Assembly (NCBI GenBank): GCA_001931905.2 | Contig: MSJI02000081.1 | Span: 1 to 22,541, forward strand | Direction: 5' to 3' | DNA length: 22,541 nucleotides | Source: Cladosporium sp. IMV 00045 | Taxonomy: Eukaryota; Ascomycota; Dothideomycetes; Cladosporiales; Cladosporiaceae | In this document: positions 18,679-22,541 of the stretch, piece by piece | Position numbering within the stretch: the stretch's first letter is position 1 | Layout of the letters: every line of letters begins with the position of its first letter | Program-made: the position numbers and the translations under genes | The notes under the pieces: model-generated | Told to the model about the DNA's origin: nothing | The model's database searches: none | Seen by the model: only the letters and a program-made list of their open reading frames with translations

Positions 18679-19761
18679 TCAGGTTGTCACTGATGGTCTC
18701 TTGCAAAGGAAGATGTCGCACTCACGCTTTGATCCTGCTCCTTCACTGCCTAATGGGTCAACTATGTCGCAAGCGTGTTTGGTCGAGCCCTCGCCATCGC
18801 TCCTGCCGGGCTCGTCATACCCCGAAGCTTTAAAGAACGGATGTTCCAAAGCTTCACGAACCGTGGTGCGCTTTTTCGGATTGAACGATAGAAGCCCACG
18901 GAGAAGGTTCAGAACGTTTGTCGAAGCGCTTGGGAAGCGAACTGTCCACGGTCTGCCCGTTTTGGCGATTCGGCCAGAAAACGTAGTCTCGATATAGTGC
19001 GAAGCCCTCCAGCTACAAGTGGCCGCCAAGTCATCTTTCGAAGGGTAGCCGATGGTCTCCAATATCAAACTCAGCTGGTCGTGGTAATGTTTTCCGGGAA
19101 AGAGCACCACTCGCCCAAGCATCTCTCCCAAAATGCATCCAACGGACCACACGTCCACAGCTTTGTCGTACCGAGACAGCATGATCTCCGGTGCGCGATA
19201 CCAACGTGTGGCAACATACTGTGTCATGTGGCTGAACCTTTTCTCGGTGGCCTTTTCAGCTCGTGCTAAGCCAAAGTCACAAATCTTCAAGTCCCAGTTC
19301 TCGACCAAAAGGTTGTCCGGTTTCAGGTCTCGGTGAATGATTTGCGCCGTATGTATAGCATTCAGGCCACAGAAGATCTGATGTGTCAAGTATGAGATGT
19401 GGTGCTCGGAGAGCGACTGCGCGCCGATGATTTGGCTTAGATTATGCGGCACAAACTCCTGAACGAAACAAGCCTCTGAGAACCGTGTCAAGTCGTGTGG
19501 CCGAATCGTGTCAACCAGCGCTGTTATATTGTCGTGGCGGAGGTGGCGAAGGATTTTAATCTCCCGCAGCGTGCGACTCCGCACAAGCTTATCGTCCAAG
19601 TGCTTGACGATCTTGATCGCAACTTCGTCTTCCGAATCCTTCGGCGTGGCTTTGTAAACAACCCCGTATGCACCTTCTCCTATTCTTCGGATGATATTGT
19701 AACGGTCCAGCAGATCGTCATGCCTTGTGCCGGAAAGCGCTGGTGGAAGATATTGGTCCAT
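18679..19761 (-). CDS. MAP kinase family protein with TQY activation-loop motif
   Basis: A 360-residue Ser/Thr kinase of the MAPK group. Starting at ATG 19761, the glycine loop is GEGAYGVV (28-35), the VAIK lysine is K50, the helix-C glutamate is E67, the catalytic loop is HRDLKPDN (143-150), DFG is 162-164 and APE is 190-192. The MAPK-type run VATRWYRAPEIML and the AVDVWSVGCILGEMLGR segment place it beside Slt2/Fus3-type kinases. The dual-phosphorylation site, normally TEY or TGY, reads T180-Q181-Y182; the Gln codon is CAG at 19221-19219. All catalytic residues appear intact, so an active kinase is possible. The gene has no intron, unlike typical fungal MAPK genes, and the C-terminal 45 residues lack an obvious docking domain. 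The frame is open to an upstream Met at 19944, but that extension does not look kinase-like. It may be a diverged paralogue rather than the core pathway kinase. Confidence 0.9.
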   Translation of the reverse strand: MDQYLPPALSGTRHDDLLDRYNIIRRIGEGAYGVVYKATPKDSEDEVAIKIVKHLDDKLVRSRTLREIKILRHLRHDNITALVDTIRPHDLTRFSEACFVQEFVPHNLSQIIGAQSLSEHHISYLTHQIFCGLNAIHTAQIIHRDLKPDNLLVENWDLKICDFGLARAEKATEKRFSHMTQYVATRWYRAPEIMLSRYDKAVDVWSVGCILGEMLGRVVLFPGKHYHDQLSLILETIGYPSKDDLAATCSWRASHYIETTFSGRIAKTGRPWTVRFPSASTNVLNLLRGLLSFNPKKRTTVREALEHPFFKASGYDEPGRSDGEGSTKHACDIVDPLGSEGAGSKRECDIFLCKRPSVTT

Positions 19762-20337
19762 CTGGTGCGGATGCGACGCCGTCGCATTCGCCTCCCTGGT
19801 GCTACGAGAAGGACCGGAGAGTAGAATCGAATGAAGATTAAGTACTGTGGATGTATGAAGATGCAGACACTTGCGGAGAGATTTGCGCCCAGGCTCTGCA
19901 TTCCCTAATACCGGCGCGCATTGTTGCAGCGCTACCACGGTCAAATGTTTTGAATGAGTTTACTCTAGAGTGTCCCATCCCTTCATTTAGTCAGTAATGC
20001 CCCCTGCTGGAAAATTAATCTGCCAATATTTTCTAAAACTGCAGGGTTTAGCACAAATATCCAAGCGCCTGCAAAAGTCAGACGTCCGAGCATCAGCCCC
20101 GTTCCTTCTTTTCCATAGCTGGGTTGGCAGCTTCTCGATTGAGCAGCTTCACGTTCCTTCTACGGTTGCTCGAGGTCGAAACTCTATTTCGGCACCCTTT
20201 CAGTACCCCTCGACAGAGAGCACGTGCGGTGCGTAGCCTGTGATTAGTTTAAATCCCCTGATCTCGACTTGAGTTTGGTGTTGCCATTTCTGACATCCCA
20301 ACAACCCGAAACCACCATACAGAACACCTCCGTGGAA
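19762..20337. promoter_or_regulatory. Divergent intergenic region of kinase and ABC transporter
   Basis: These 576 bp separate the starts of two divergently transcribed genes and must hold both promoters. Visible elements are a CCCCT stress-type motif at 19999-20003 and an 8-bp palindrome GCACGTGC at 20220-20227 containing a CACGTG E-box, about 110 nt upstream of the transporter start. Co-regulation is an inference from geometry. Confidence 0.45.
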
Positions 20338-22331
20338 ATGAATGACCCGCTGAGCGAGGCGGAAAATGGACCTGACAAACTCTTTGAGAAGAACAGCGTC
20401 GGCAGTTTCCTGTGGACGGGACTTAATGTCAAAGTCAAGGACCGGACATCGAGAAATTTCAAACCCATTCTGTCCGGCGTGAATGGTATGGTCAAAGAAG
20501 GACAAGTCATGGCTGTGATGGGACCCTCGTGAGTGTATCTGCTCGCAGCGCGACAGTTTCGTAACGTGACTGATGTTGTCCATGTAGGGGCGCTGGAAAG
20601 TCGACACTGCTTCGCGCACTGGCACAGAAAAGCCGGCCAAGGTCTACGTGCATCGAGGGCTTGTTCTACCTGGACGGCATGCCCGTCGAGCCACAGCAGT
20701 TCCGTCGTCTCTCTGCTTACGTGGAGCAAGAGGACGCCTTGATCGGCTCGTTGACAATCAGGGAGACCCTCAGCTTCGCCGCTCGCCTGTCTTTGCCTAC
20801 CGAAAGGAGAGATCGGCGCATAGAACGGGTAAATTCCCTGCTCGCTGCCTTTGGAATGTCGGATCTCGCGGACAACTTGATCGGCACAGCGGTCAGAAAA
20901 GGCATATCTGGTGGCCAAAAGCGGCGAGTGAGCGTGGCATCGCAGCTCGTGACGGAACCCAGGATTCTCTTCTTGGATGAACCGACGTCCGGACTCGATT
21001 CAGCCGCGGCGTTCGAGGTCATGTCCTTCCTCAAAAGGTTCGCAAAGGAGCACCAGGTAGGTGAACCGCAAGCGGCCGGGTGAGCAGCGTTAACCGCGAC
21101 TTAGATGATGATCATTGCGTCGGTCCATCAACCGTCGAGCTCGACTTTCTTGATGTGTGACCGACTACTCCTCCTTTGCAAAGGCCATGCAGTCTACAAC
21201 GGGCCCGTTCACGCCGTGTCTGGCCACTTCGAGAGCGCCGGTTTCCCGACTCCCCCGAACACGAACCTCGCCGAATTTGCTCTCGACCTCGTCAGCACAG
21301 ATTTTGCGCGAGACAGCGAAGAAGCCGACCATCAGCTAGAGCAGGCAGCCTCCACGTGGTACTCTTCCGAACAGAAACATCTGACAGAAGAGGAAATGGA
21401 CAATGAGCTCGTGCACAGCAACTTGGGCATCGAGAATAGGTTTGCCCACAAGGAGGGACCGCGGCCGTCTTTCGCTAAGACGGTGATCACACTCATGCAA
21501 AGGAGCTTCCTGAAATCCCGCCGTGACATCGTCGTGTACGGTATCCGTGTCGGGATGTACATTGGCCTGGCCCTGTTGATGGGAACGGTGTGGCTGCGCT
21601 TGGAACCGATCCAGGATAACATACCCGCCTTTGTCAGCGCAATCTTCTTCGGAGGCGCCTTTATGTCTTTCATGGCCGTCGCCTATATCCCCGCCTTTCT
21701 CGAGGACTACAACACTTTCAGGCTGGAGAAATCCAACGGGCTGTACGGCCCGGCTGCTTTCTTGACCGCCAACTTTCTGACGGGCATCCCTTTTCTTTTC
21801 TTCATCACCCTTGCGTTCTCCTTGCTGAATTATTGGCTCACGAACTTCCGGCCTTCCGCCGATGGCTTCTTCACATGGGTGATGTGGCTTTTTCTCGACC
21901 TGATCGCCGCGGAATCGTTGGTGGTGCTGGTGTCGTCCCTCGTGCCGGTGTTTGTCGTTGCGCTCGCCGGTGCCGCGCTCATCAATGGCTTATGGATGTG
22001 CGTCGGAGGTTCTTTACGGCCGGTCCAAGGCCTCAACCCATTTTGGCGTTACTTATTTCACTACATCGATTATCAGACTTACGTCTTCCAAGGCATGATG
22101 CGCAACGAGTTCGACCGAAGGGTCTACTCGTGTGGCCGAAACTTCGAGGGCCGATGCAATTGCGACTACGACACTGCTCTGAAGGGCGAGTGCCTGATCA
22201 AGGGCGACGCAATTCCATCCGGCTATGGACTGTCGACCATATCCACCGGCACGTCGATTGCGATCATGGTTGCAATCATTACCAGCTACCGCTTGCTGGC
22301 ATGCTTGGCTCTATCCCTGAAGCGCAACTAA
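20338..22331 (+). CDS. ABCG-family half-transporter
   Basis: A white/ABCG-type half-transporter with an N-terminal nucleotide-binding domain and a C-terminal membrane domain. Exons are 20338-20528, 20588-21056 and 21105-22331, with introns of 59 nt (GTGAGT...TAG) and 48 nt (GTAGGT...TTAG), giving 628 residues, usual for the family. The first intron lies inside the Walker A motif, GPS|GAGKST. The ABC signature is ISGGQKRRVSVA, Walker B is ILFLDEPTSGLD and the switch histidine is in VHQPS. About six membrane helices follow, from VYGIRVGMYIGLALLMG to TSIAIMVAIITSYRLLACLAL. The last external loop, near 22125-22190, has five closely spaced cysteines, typical of ABCG proteins and likely to form disulphides. 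The start at 20338 is the first ATG of the frame. It probably acts as a dimer in the plasma membrane and exports lipids, sterols or secondary metabolites; the substrate cannot be told from the sequence. Confidence 0.93.
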
Positions 22332-22541
22332 AATTGCCAGCCGCAACTAATATCGCCAGCTTTCCGCGGGGCAAGCTTATCCGGACGTGTCGGCTTCATG
22401 AAGTCCGTCTGGCTGATGGATGTGGCCGGTATGCAGCAATCTATGGGACATTTCCTTCCAAATGTTGAGATGTGCGAACTTTGTGCGGTTGTCTCTTTTT
22501 TTTTTAAATCATTTTTTTTAAATCATTTTTTTTTTTTTTTT
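22332..22541. other. 3' flank ending in poly-T tract
   Basis: Downstream of the transporter stop there is about 165 nt of ordinary sequence, then T10, AAATCA, T8, AAATCA and T16 from 22496 to the window edge. The 14-nt unit TTTTTTTTAAATCA is present twice in tandem. It may be a 3' processing region or a low-complexity end of an assembled contig. Confidence 0.6.

Noticed and set aside
19762..19944. 61-residue N-terminal extension of the kinase
   Set aside because: The extension is not kinase-like, and ATG 19761 gives the usual distance to the glycine loop.

Overview
The window reads as nuclear DNA of a filamentous ascomycete (Pezizomycotina; Dothideomycetes or a relative is a guess). Genes are separated by long non-coding stretches. 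Several genes carry short GT-AG introns of about 46-92 nt with branch-like motifs (CTAAC, CTAAT, TACTAAC). Families present include a fungal Mnn4-type LicD protein, a MAP kinase, an ABCG transporter, a MpaB/DUF2236 oxygenase and a fungal class I terpene synthase. No bacterial operon signals, rRNA, tRNA or CRISPR array were seen.

Layout. The 3' end of a LicD/Mnn4-like gene opens the window (3-551, +). About 3.9 kb without a confident gene follows; it holds telomere-like motifs, a 14-bp inverted repeat and a degenerate ~53-bp minisatellite (about 2941-3500). Next is a small cysteine-rich, zinc-finger-like gene split by an in-frame TGA (4410-5015). On the minus strand come an 850-codon unknown protein (5179-7731) and a 131-codon ORF just upstream of it (7761-8156), probably parts of one locus. 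A MpaB-like oxygenase with a C-terminal membrane helix lies at 9032-10416 (-), with a (GT)27 tract in its upstream region. A three-exon sesquiterpene-type synthase (12828-14073, +) has both metal-binding motifs intact but two in-frame stops. Two weak hypothetical genes diverge around 15.0-15.5 kb. A small spliced hypothetical (16580-17065, -) and a MAPEG-like membrane protein (17697-18187, +) follow. The last block is a divergent pair: an intronless MAP kinase whose activation loop reads TQY instead of TEY or TGY (18679-19761, -) and a three-exon ABCG half-transporter (20338-22331, +). The window ends in a poly-T-rich tract.

How the parts may work together (inference). A terpene synthase, an MpaB-like oxygenase, a MAPEG-like protein and an ABCG exporter within 13 kb resemble pieces of a terpenoid gene cluster. 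The synthase is interrupted, so the cluster would be decayed or polymorphic for loss. The most distinctive items are the TQY kinase, the two-stop terpene synthase and the frame-mismatched intron joining the two large unknown ORFs.
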